From Trichomonas tenax (Eukaryota > Parabasalia > Trichomonadida > Trichomonadidae), in contig JALKBU010000615.1 of the NCBI GenBank assembly GCA_023091735.1, positions 1 through 30,690 on the forward strand: DNA of 30,690 nucleotides, written 5' to 3'. A program made the position numbers and the translations under genes. Shown here piece by piece: positions 8,519-15,989 of this stretch. The notes under the pieces are model-generated. The model ran no database searches. It was given only the letters and a program-made list of their open reading frames with translations, and was not told the DNA's origin. Each line of letters starts with the position of its first letter. Within the stretch, counting starts at the first letter, position 1.

Positions 8519-9916
8519 TTAGTACTGATTAATATCTTCTGCGTTAGGATTTTCTTCAGATCCTTCAGAACGATCAGCAGCAACAGCTTCATCAGTACCA
8601 TCCTTAAGTATTGTCTTGGTTTCCTTAATTGGTGATGCTGGTTGGGCATCAACTGAATTGTTCTGTCCAGTATTTTCATCAACTTCTACAGTAGCATCAT
8701 TAGAAGAATTTAATCCGTGTTGTTCTTGAACTTGCCATTTTTCAAATGCCTTACTATTTTCGAAGAAATATTTGATAACATTATTAAAGAATACTTTCTG
8801 ATCCTTACGGGCATTACTCTTAAATGTTTCGATTGTTTTTCTCCATTCGATGTAAACTGAATGTCCCTTATGTGAAAGAATTTCTAAAACTTTATCATTT
8901 CCACTATTAGGATTATTCATCCAATCATTAAATGTAGGATTCTTAACATTTTCTCTACCAACTAAATAAAGAATAGCATCGTTAGGATCTACAAATCCAT
9001 CATCTTTAACTTCCCAATCAATATTTCCATTAACTAAGGCATTCATAACAACATCAGCATCAACTCTCGAATCTTTAAATTCTTTAAATTTGTTTTGGAA
9101 CAAATTAGTAGCAAACACTGTCCACCATCTATTAGGATTATTCTTACAAAACAACTTAAACGATTCATAATCGTTATTAATACGACCCTTTTCTACAAGA
9201 TAATAAAACAATGGTCTTTCGACAATTCTTATATAAAGTAACCTGTAGAGAATCATAGGTGAAACAATTTTACGGAATAAATTAATAGCAGATATTCCAC
9301 CTTTAAATAAAGCTGGTAATCTTTCATTGTAAATAGCATTCATAAGTCCATGCTGAGATAATAGCTTAACAAATATTGAAAATGTAGATAACTTTTCCTT
9401 AGGCTTTGCTGGCATCTTATAACCATATTTAGACAATTCATCATATATTGAACCTGGTCTGACTTTTTATTTCCATGGATTATCCTTATTTTCTGTAACA
9501 TTATATGTATTATCTTTAATCCATTTACTCATAGGTCCTGCGTCTAATCTTTTATCTAATATACTGTTTTCATGATAATAAAGTTTTCGTTGCGGATAAT
9601 CTGATAGTCTTAATTTATAACCATTAACAATAAATGGTTTACCAGATCTATCAAAAACAACAGTTTCCATAGTAGAATCATTATTAATATCCAATTCTTT
9701 AGGTTCAGGCAATCCACGTTTATGAGCATAATCCTTAGCATATGATAGATCTGCTAACTGTGGTATTTTCTGAATTTTTGCCTTATGATTTAAAATAACA
9801 TTTATCAGAGAATCGTATAAATCTTTTTGTGTTTCTGAATATTGTTGTGTATAAGCTCTTTGTTTTCTCTTATCTTCACCCTTAGGAAGATTATCAATAG
9901 TCCAACGTTTTTCCAT
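8519..9916 (-). pseudogene. Maverick gene with one in-frame stop
   Basis: One frame of about 466 codons from ATG 9916 to TAA at 8519, broken once by TAA at 9467-9469. The codons on both sides are in the same frame: the first part ends DNPWK and the second resumes KVRPGSIYDELSKYGYK. The N-terminal third is basic and helical, the middle has aromatic-rich helices (YRLLYIRIVERPLFYYLVEK), and the last 80 residues are acidic and Ser/Asn/Glu-rich, probably disordered. No family is recognised. A TTTTTATTTTT motif lies 5 bases before the ATG, and the stop is only about 40 bases from the next gene's ATG. If the single TAA is bypassed or is a recent mutation, this is otherwise the best-preserved large gene of the element. 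Confidence 0.6.
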
Positions 9917-9932
9917 TTAATAAAAATAAAAA
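9917..9932 (-). promoter_or_regulatory. Maverick TTTTTATTTTT start motif (antisense)
   Basis: The reverse complement reads TTTTTATTTTTATTAA immediately before the ATG at 9916 (spacing 5). It is the third copy of this element-specific start motif. Confidence 0.5.
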
Positions 9933-9951
9933 ATCATATTAATAGTAAATA

Positions 9952-10024
9952 TTTATAAAATATTTGACTACAATAATAATTCATAATTATAACAAATAAT
10001 TATAAAATATTTGACTGCGATAAA
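9952..10024. repeat. two direct repeats with stem and CTGCGA
   Basis: A unit of about 24 bases (TATAAAATATTTGACT followed by GCGATAA or ACAATAA) occurs near 9953-9976 and 10001-10024. In the second copy CAAATA (9993-9998) pairs with TATTTG (10008-10013), followed by CTGCGA at 10015-10020. In the first copy the hexamer is CTACAA, two G-to-A changes away. Both lie between the start of the gene at 9916 and the end of the ATPase fragment. Confidence 0.55.
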
Positions 10025-10086
10025 AATAAAATTTTAAATTGCGTATATAAATTTCGTATTTATTGTAAAATTAATAATTGTTGGGG

Positions 10087-10113
10087 TCAACCTTTTTATA
10101 GGTTGAACTGCGA
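10087..10113 (-). terminator. stem-loop plus CTGCGA beyond the ATPase stop
   Basis: TCAACCT (10087-10093) pairs perfectly with AGGTTGA (10100-10106) around a TTTTAT loop; CTGCGA follows at 10108-10113. On the antisense strand the order is ATPase stop (10118-10116), 2 bases, TCGCAG, then the stem-loop. A 3'-end signal is inferred. Confidence 0.5.
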
Positions 10114-10115
10114 TA

Positions 10116-10502
10116 TTAGATTATTTTAACATCATGTATATTTGCGTCGACATATAATTTATAATGTTGTTTGAGAGTTTTATATTTGTTCCATATTTCA
10201 TTAATAGTTTCAGAAACATTTAATTGGTATAGCATATATTGTAATTGTTGTCTGGAATATCCTGAGAAAATAAATATTGTGGATAAATTTGATTTGAGAT
10301 TTGTAGATAATGCTTTCCAAAAATGTATTAATACGAAAAATGAAAATTGTATATGATGGCATTTGGTCATAAGATCATTAAATATAGATGTTTGATCAGA
10401 AATTGCTTTAGTATTTGTAGCATCTTCTAAAATAACAACTGTATGTAAATAATCTAAATTAAAATTGCTAATAAATAATTTCTCAAATATTTCATTACAA
10501 GG
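10116..10502 (-). pseudogene. Maverick packaging ATPase, C-terminal fragment
   Basis: An antisense frame open from about 10502 to TAA at 10116-10118, about 128 codons. It contains a hydrophobic strand ending in acidic residues, HTVVILEDAT, fitting the Walker B of A32/FtsK-HerA-type packaging ATPases, then IFNDLMTKCHH and, further on, the YSRQQLQYMLYQL region resembling the conserved C-terminal part of virus genome-packaging ATPases. The Walker A (P-loop) half is absent: the frame breaks at TAA near 10506-10508, where the polymerase fragment begins on the other strand. It therefore cannot be functional. In Mavericks this ATPase is thought to package DNA into capsids. Confidence is moderate because only the C-terminal motifs remain. 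Confidence 0.6.
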
Positions 10503-11409
10503 ATATTATTATGATGGAAATAGAGATTTAAGAATTAGAAATGAAATTAAGAGATTATTCGAATTAAGATTACGATATAAAAAAGAAGGTAACTCATTAC
10601 AAGAAGTTGTTAAATTAATTTTAAACAGCATATATGGTAAAACCATTTTAAGTTCTATTAATGATAAAATTAAATTTATTGCCGAAGAGGATGCCATACG
10701 TTTTATCACTAAGAATTATAATAATATTATTAAATTAGAAACTTTAAATGGATCTAATAAAGTTATATTTAAATTATAAAAATCAATAGTTAGACATTTT
10801 AACTTTTGTCCGTTAGGAGCTAATATATTATCTATGTCTAAGAGAATTATGAATGAAGTGTTCTGTACAGCTGAAGATCTTTGTTTATGTATTTTCTATC
10901 AAGATACAGATAGTTTACATATGTTTAATAAAGATATCGGTGCACTTGAAGAAGAATTTAAGAAACGTTATAACAGAGAATTAATAGGTAAAAACCTTGG
11001 ACAATTCCATAGTGATTTTGCTGAAATAACGCCAGGTATATCTTCATTAGCATATAAATCGATATTTGTTGTTAAGAAAACATATATAGATCAATTAACA
11101 TATAAAAATAATGAAATAGCATTCCATTGTAGAATGAAAGGTATTAAGCAAGATGTTATAGCAATAGTAGCTAATGAACTATTTCCAAATAGTATTCAAG
11201 TTAGATATAATGAAAATAAGATGTTATTTGAACCTGTTTGTGATTGTGATAAAGATAATGAATTTAGTATTATGAAATTATATGAGAGATTATATAATGG
11301 TGATGAAATATAATTTGATTTATGTAAATCTATTAATCCATATTTTGAAAATACATTTGATTTTACAGTTGATACTAAACATTCATTCATTAGAAAATTA
11401 AAATTCTAG
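10500..11409 (+). pseudogene. Maverick protein-primed DNA polymerase B, C-terminal fragment with two stops
   Basis: The C-terminal palm/thumb part of a Polinton family B DNA polymerase. Motif B is LILNSIYGKT (near 10615-10645) and motif C is FYQDTDSLH (near 10890-10920), carrying the catalytic Asp pair. The segment LGANILSMSKRIMNEV between them is typical of this family. The exonuclease domain, motif A (SLYP) and the protein-priming insertions are missing upstream of about 10500. The frame is broken by TAA at 10777-10779 and TAA at 11311-11313, yet the same frame continues sensibly after each, ending at TAG 11407-11409. It is head to head with the ATPase fragment. The family is certain; the gene is dead. 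Confidence 0.88.
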
Positions 11410-11425
11410 ACATCATATTTAATTG

Positions 11426-11454
11426 GCAAATTCTTATTCGCGTTTATTTTTATT
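11426..11454. repeat. repeat copy A of a 29-base Maverick motif
   Basis: About 29 bases beginning GCAAATTCTTATTCGCG and ending in a TTTATTTTTATTT run match 12428-12456 with about four differences. This copy follows the polymerase stop and precedes ATG 11477. Read antisense it would encode NKNKRE and a stop, close to the NKNKSE end of the gene at 12436, so it may be a leftover 3' end of a related gene. Confidence 0.55.
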
Positions 11455-11476
11455 TAAACAAAACAATACACAGTAT

Positions 11477-12352
11477 ATGACATTAAGACAAATACCATTA
11501 AATGCTTTATTCACATCTGATGACAGATATTCATACAGAAATAAGAATAAATCAAATCGGATTTATTTTAAATTCTTAGAGAATTGGTAATATAATAATT
11601 TTAAAAATAAGATTATTGGTATAACAAATATATATATATTACAAAAGGATTTAGATTTGTTGATTTCATTATTAATGTTAAACAATATTGATTATATTTA
11701 GATTCATCTACACCAACAGTTCCAGAAAAAATAAATGAAAAACAAATTAGAGAATGAAAGTTCTTTGATGATAGTATATTATTAAAGGATTTGTTTATGG
11801 AAACTAATGATGAATTAGATAAAGAATTAAATAACTTTGATAATATGTGTTTATAAATCTGATGGTTCTAAACCTAAACAACTATTACATTGTTATTTTA
11901 AATATACTGATGATCACATTGCTACATTTAATTTGGTAAGTGCATTTAATCAATTACCAGGAGATCAAAGAACATATGCTGGTTATAGATATTGGATCGA
12001 ATTTAAATTTATTTATGCTAATGATGATTTTAAGAATATTATTAATTATGAACAATTAAAAGAACCCATTGAAAAAACTACAGATATAGTTACTAAAAAT
12101 ATATGGGATAGAAATAGCTGTGTATTATATAGTAATATAGAACAAGAAGTTAAAGATGAATATTTAGGTCACACAAGAAAATATACATTATCACATATTA
12201 AGTATTTTAGACTTAAAGGTTTTAATGATGAATTTTGGGTTGATTTATATTCTACAGTTGATCATAAAGCACCAATTATATTACCAAAAGATAATAAAGA
12301 CCAATTATATATTGAAGCAATACTATTAGATGGTAATATAGCAGTTTTATAA
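11477..12352 (+). pseudogene. Maverick gene with stops and frameshifts
   Basis: From ATG 11477 a frame of 37 codons ends in TAA at 11588-11590 and continues in frame for about 36 more codons; a shift near 11700 leads to a segment with TGA at 11755-11757 (between GAA and AAG, where TGG would make sense), and a second shift near 11838 joins the intact 3' part ending at TAA 12350-12352. The 3' part (about 165 codons) is beta-rich, with FKYTDDHIATFNLVSAF and HIKYFRLKGFNDEFWVDLYS. The protein would be about 290 residues. No family is recognised; a virion or accessory protein is possible. It converges on the gene ending at 12436. Confidence 0.5.
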
Positions 12353-12370
12353 ATATATACTATTTAATGA

Positions 12371-12443
12371 CAAACATTTTAATGTTTGACGCGTGGCCAA
12401 ATGGCTGCAGCCCCGTTAATGGGTCCTGCGAATTCTTATTCGC
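12371..12443. terminator. cluster of stem-loops between convergent element genes
   Basis: Stem 1 is CAAACATT/AATGTTTG with a TT loop (12371-12388). Then come a GGCTGCAGCC palindrome (12403-12412), CCCG-TTAA-TGGG (12412-12423, one G-U pair) followed by CTGCGA (12426-12431), and GCGAATTCTTATTCGC (12428-12443), a 6-bp stem with loop TCTT that contains the antisense stop codon at 12436-12438. The GC content is far above the surroundings. It separates the stops of two convergent genes, so a two-way 3'-end signal is inferred. Confidence 0.55.
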
Positions 12444-12456
12444 TTTTATTTTTATT
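12428..12456. repeat. repeat copy B of a 29-base Maverick motif
   Basis: The partner of 11426-11454. This copy forms the perfect hairpin GCGAATTCTTATTCGC and then a T-rich run. It overlaps the 3' end of the antisense gene 12436-12862. Confidence 0.55.
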
Positions 12457-12862
12457 ATTGTGATTAATTGAATGATATACAACTGGTCCATTATGAAATT
12501 CTCTACTATAAGTTTCTAATAATGGTTTTGGTTTAAGATTATTATGAAAGAAAACTTTCTTATAAATTATCCATAGGTTTATTTTCAGATATAGATAACT
12601 TAGGTTTTTCATTATTAGCTTTAGTATATGATTCATATGCTTGACTAAGAAAAGTACTTAATTTAGGTTTCTCTGGTAAATTATTAGGTATAATTGTTTC
12701 TCTAAGATTTTCAAGAGTTCTAGGTTGATCATAAAAATAAGGATTAACTGTAATATTATTAACTGGTTGAATAATAGTATTTTGTCTGTTAGATGTACTT
12801 TTTGATTTTCTTTTATATGATCTCTTAGTTTTTCTATAATTGTTTTTACGTTTATTAACCAT
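12436..12862 (-). pseudogene. basic Maverick protein gene with one frameshift
   Basis: ATG 12862 opens a 100-codon frame to 12560; the antisense frame ending at 12436 continues it after a shift near 12560-12575 (in a TATAAGAAAG stretch), with LKPKPLLETYSREFHNGP near the end. The total would be about 140 residues. The first 30 residues are strongly basic (KRKNNYRKTKRSYKRKSKS), as in DNA-condensing or capsid-internal proteins, and the remainder is Pro/Asn-rich. No family is recognised. The 5' leader has only a loose match to the element start motif. The stop codon lies in the loop of a perfect hairpin. Confidence 0.5.
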
Positions 12863-12908
12863 TTAATTATTTTTAAACTATATATTAGTGGTAATACTTA
12901 TAACACAG

Positions 12909-12918
12909 GTTCCGGAAC
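12909..12918. repeat. GTTCCGGAAC palindrome after an antisense stop
   Basis: A perfect 10-base palindrome 3 bases past the antisense TAA at 12922-12924, mirroring 5513-5522. Confidence 0.45.
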
Positions 12919-12921
12919 AGA

Positions 12922-12966
12922 TTACATGTCACCGAACATTTCTTTGTATGCTTGGTATAGAACTAA
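12922..12966 (-). pseudogene. C-terminal remnant of a Maverick gene
   Basis: Only 14 antisense codons (ending QAYKEMFGDM, then TAA at 12922-12924) lie between a TAA at 12967-12969 and the stop. Alone this would be meaningless. The reason to list it is the TTCCGGAA palindrome 3 bases after its stop, identical in placement to the one after the intact gene at 5252. It probably marks the right edge of the surviving element; beyond it lies plain AT-rich DNA. Confidence 0.3.
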
Positions 12967-13099
12967 TTAAAAATATTTTTTTTATTATTTATATTTTTAT
13001 ATATATTTTGAATTTATATTTTTTATATATTATTGGAAGTTTTTAAAAAGCAAATTTTAAAAGAATTAGCTTATTTATGTCCAGAGTCTAACATTTTGA

Positions 13100-13125
13100 T
13101 AAACTATACCGCTAGGTATAGTTTA
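13100..13125. repeat. perfect inverted repeat, 11-bp arms
   Basis: TAAACTATACC (13100-13110) and GGTATAGTTTA (13115-13125) flank the loop GCTA. The arms are perfect. No gene is adjacent; it lies in the spacer between the Maverick remnant and the ankyrin relic. No T-run follows, so a terminator is not indicated. Confidence 0.7.
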
Positions 13126-13290
13126 GCGAATTGTTATATACTAACTAGAGTCAACAAATCATCTCTCAGCAAAGAATACAATTGTAAATCCTCTATTCAT
13201 TGCTGAGCGATTCGTATACAATTAAATTTTGCTCATCAGCAACCCATGTAAATCAAACTAGTTTGATCATCATTCTTTCATAATGTCAAA

Positions 13291-13510
13291 CATTTACATT
13301 TTATCATCATTATTGTATAATTCTCCAATATCAATTGCTATTGAAATGAAATCTCTCGGAATCGTTCAATATCATGTTGCAAATGGAGCTGATGTTAATA
13401 TGAAAGTAATCTATCATTCACATTTTATCATCATTGTGATTTAACATCATCATTCAAATTTTATCATTGTGATATTGGATCATTCATTCATATTTTATTA
13501 TCATTACGAT
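13291..13510. repeat. four imperfect copies of CATTYAYATTTTATCATCATT
   Basis: Copies of about 25 bases at 13291-13316, 13415-13440, 13451-13474 and 13485-13510 precede or separate the two ankyrin-like coding units. They are non-coding in all frames examined. Confidence 0.55.
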
Positions 13511-13593
13511 ATCAGTCTCCTTTATCGATTGCGCTTAAAAAGAAGCGTCTAGAAATCATTCAGTACCTAAAATCTGAGGGTGCTATCGAATAA
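13322..13593 (+). pseudogene. relic of an ankyrin-repeat gene
   Basis: Two short segments encode recognisable ankyrin halves: 13322-13405 (SPISIAIEMKSLGIVQYHVA...GADVN) and 13513-13593 (SPLSIALKKKRLEIIQYLKSEGAIE, then TAA at 13591-13593). Between them about 107 bases of AT-rich repeats carry no coding. The two units are similar to each other and to ordinary trichomonad ankyrin repeats, and the second ends as C-terminal repeats do. This is the 3' remnant of a larger gene, broken by spacer expansion. It shows no particular relation to the ankyrin gene at 1853-3055. Confidence 0.6.
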
Positions 13594-14145
13594 ATATCTG
13601 CTCCTTTGATATGATTGTTTACGATTATGACTTTGTTTATTTTTGAACCTCGTAGAAGACAATAAAATCCCAAATCATGATAGAGCGGTATTAAGCTGGT
13701 GTATCTATATCCAATGATCAACATACATCGGTGGGAATTGGAGATGAAGAGTCAGAAATTTTAGATTATCGACATAGCACACTGAATTAACTTGTTGATT
13801 TGAAATGAATTTCTTGCAAGCTTATGCAGCGGAGTTAGCCATTAAGGAGGTCAAAGCCTTCGAATTTTACAGAAATTATATTTGGAAAAGTGAAGCTACA
13901 TGGAAATACAATTCTGAAAGTTAAGGCCAAAACCTGCAGAAAAGTACAATAATAATGTAATAAGGAAGACTGAGATATAGTTAATGATTTCATTATTCAT
14001 AATTATCATTTTTGGTATGATTTATTTTTTTGACAAGTAAACTAAAACGATGGCAAAATTTTAAATTTAAATATCAATCAAAATAAATAGTGCTTTGAGA
14101 TGCAAAAGATCTATTGCTTTAATTGCCACAAAATCATTTTCGATT
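13594..14145. other. intergenic spacer with a 39-codon frame
   Basis: No gene is supported. ATG 13805 to TAA 13922-13924 gives a 39-codon frame (beginning MNFLQAYAAELAIKEVKAF) with protein-like composition that might be a fragment of a lost gene. The rest is AT-rich. Confidence 0.4.
14134..14138 (+). promoter_or_regulatory. TCAYW initiator-like site
   Basis: TCATT lies 7 bases before the ATG at 14146. The trichomonad initiator consensus is TCAYW, typically within about 20 bases of the start codon. It supports choosing this ATG. Confidence 0.45.
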
Positions 14146-15498
14146 ATGGATGATAGTCCAATTGTTTCTACAATAAGCTTGTGCTTAGACAAGCTCAGAA
14201 AGATGGAATTTGACGATGAAATGAGCATAAGCCACGCATCTGATTTATGCAAAATGATCAGAAGAGTCCCTAAACGAAATTTGCATTTGGATTTCCCTCA
14301 AAACATCTTTTTACAGTCTGATTTCGAGATGATTCTCAAAATTTGCTTGGACAGATCGCTTGTCAATACAGTTTTGCATAAAACACTTTACAAAGTCGTA
14401 TTAAAAGTTCTAATGGAAGAGAAAAGATACAAAAGAGATCAATTTTTGGAACAGCTGATGTCATGCTACGAAGAATTCTGTAAAATGTTCGATGAAATCG
14501 ATTTGGATGGCGAATATAACACAAAATGTTGGATTTTTACAATCATGGGAAGCTTAATGCATGAAAGTTCAAAAGAGTATGCATTGGTTTACTCAAAATT
14601 CAATTTAGATCTTGCAGAACAGTTATTTTATGGAAATCCATATTATTGCTTCTATTTATACAATTTGGTGCGTAATCCTGACATCAATTACGAAGGCATG
14701 AATGAAATTATCCAAAAAGTCGTAATTTATTCTTCAAGTCTTCTCTCAACAATCGATGCAACAAAAGTTGGTTCTTACAAGTTTAAAGTTGAAATGAAGA
14801 GAGCAGGTTACTGCCTTAAGGCACTCACATGCTGCACAAGATATCCAGAGATTTTCGTTGCATCAATTCAAGGCCATGACCTTACAAAAGAATATCTTAA
14901 AATGCTCATTGAGTACGACAGTATATATGGTGACATCATCGATTTAATGACCGAAATGCTGAAGATATATGATATATTCCCATTCGAAGTTCCTGTTTTT
15001 GGAATTTTGTTTGGAATTTCAAACATATTAGAAAAGAAATACCATTTGTCTGCTTATGTGAAAGTGACAGAAAATGCCATAAAGCTCATGTCAATATTTG
15101 TTGAAAAGAATCAATGTGTTGAAGAATTGGCTACGCAGTGCAGTCAGTTTAATATGAACATGCTTATCAACGATCTCACAGAGATTGGCGTGCAATACGC
15201 CTATGTTGAGTTCCTAAGAAACATCGCGAGGATTAATATAGATTATGATACTGTTGCAAATAATATATCACTTCAACTCGCGAAGGCATTCATTGCTGAT
15301 GATGAACCGTTCAATGCACTTGAATTTATCATTCTCAGGCTTCAAGATGCACTTCAGAAAGGTGCTCCTGAATCTGTTATATCTTTCCTCGATGAAAATG
15401 ATGTCGAAATGATAGAAGAACTCCAAGTTAATGAAGACGAACAAGTTGCAAATGCTGCAAAAGTGCTTTTCGAAATGATCACATCTGCGACGCATTGA
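14146..15498 (+). CDS. unrecognised helical protein, 450 residues
   Basis: The first in-frame ATG is 14146 (start MDDSPIVST); upstream in-frame codons lack an ATG, and a TCATT initiator match sits just before it. The protein is almost entirely predicted helical by eye, with regularly spaced Leu/Ile/Met, repeated short helices and acidic patches (for example MDEIDL-type and EDEQVANAAKVLFEM near the end). This resembles armadillo/HEAT-like solenoid proteins but has no diagnostic motif. There is no signal peptide, transmembrane segment or zinc site. The codon use and balanced composition leave little doubt that it is a real host gene. It converges on the uL14 gene with a spacer of about 490 bases. 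Confidence 0.8.
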   Translation: MDDSPIVSTISLCLDKLRKMEFDDEMSISHASDLCKMIRRVPKRNLHLDFPQNIFLQSDFEMILKICLDRSLVNTVLHKTLYKVVLKVLMEEKRYKRDQFLEQLMSCYEEFCKMFDEIDLDGEYNTKCWIFTIMGSLMHESSKEYALVYSKFNLDLAEQLFYGNPYYCFYLYNLVRNPDINYEGMNEIIQKVVIYSSSLLSTIDATKVGSYKFKVEMKRAGYCLKALTCCTRYPEIFVASIQGHDLTKEYLKMLIEYDSIYGDIIDLMTEMLKIYDIFPFEVPVFGILFGISNILEKKYHLSAYVKVTENAIKLMSIFVEKNQCVEELATQCSQFNMNMLINDLTEIGVQYAYVEFLRNIARINIDYDTVANNISLQLAKAFIADDEPFNALEFIILRLQDALQKGAPESVISFLDENDVEMIEELQVNEDEQVANAAKVLFEMITSATH

Positions 15499-15989
15499 TT
15501 GACTAAATACGATTGTTTGTACAAATCACACATATTTCATGTTCTAAAATGATGTTTTAACATATTGTTTGTAACATACATTAAAATAAACACAAAATAG
15601 TATAGAAAATTCTTCATTTGTATATTAAATAAATATTATTTCTGTATTATATCACTTTTTCAATCTCAATTCATAATATTACGAACAATGATTGAAGATT
15701 ATATATTCATTCACACTTAAATTCATACAAATAGTATTATCAAATATGTATTTTTTGATTTGAAGAAAAACTTCAGATCATATTATAATGCTACAAACCA
15801 GCTTTGAAAATTTTATACATATTTGTTCATCTTCTTACTAATTATAAATTTCAAAAAAATATTTTTTGTCTTGATTAAAATTTTCGAACCGGTTTGTAAT
15901 CTTATAATATGAATTTGATAATGATGTATTTATTGGTCGAGTAAGAGTTGAATAAAAAAAAAAAGATTAAATATAAAGTCACCATTCCT
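15499..15989. other. spacer between convergent genes
   Basis: AT-rich spacer between the 450-residue protein and uL14. No reading frame, repeat or RNA gene is supported. TAAA-type poly(A) signals are present near both gene ends. Confidence 0.5.

Larger units (their letters stand above)
5252..12966. mobile_element. degraded, rearranged Maverick/Polinton
   Basis: A contiguous block of very AT-rich genes on both strands containing family B polymerase, packaging ATPase and capsid-like genes, the hallmark set of Mavericks/Polintons. Intact trichomonad copies are typically much longer (on the order of 15-20 kb) and carry a retroviral-type integrase, a cysteine protease and long terminal inverted repeats; I see none of these here. 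At least five genes have in-frame stops or frameshifts, and three fold-back junctions (about 5.89, 7.9 and 10.5 kb) join truncated genes. The limits given are the outermost supported element genes; the true ends are not visible. Confidence 0.85.

Noticed and set aside
6408..11590. Reassignment of TAA as a sense codon in the Maverick
   Set aside because: Element and host genes both end normally at TAA, frameshifts and truncations occur in the same copy, and TAA is the most likely stop to arise in AT-rich codons. Decay explains it.
12386..12436. Vector or linker contamination (MluI-, PstI- and EcoRI-like sites in a row)
   Set aside because: The sites are spaced irregularly, do not match a polylinker order I recognise, and the stretch runs smoothly into the antisense coding end and the CTGCGA pattern shared with other spacers.
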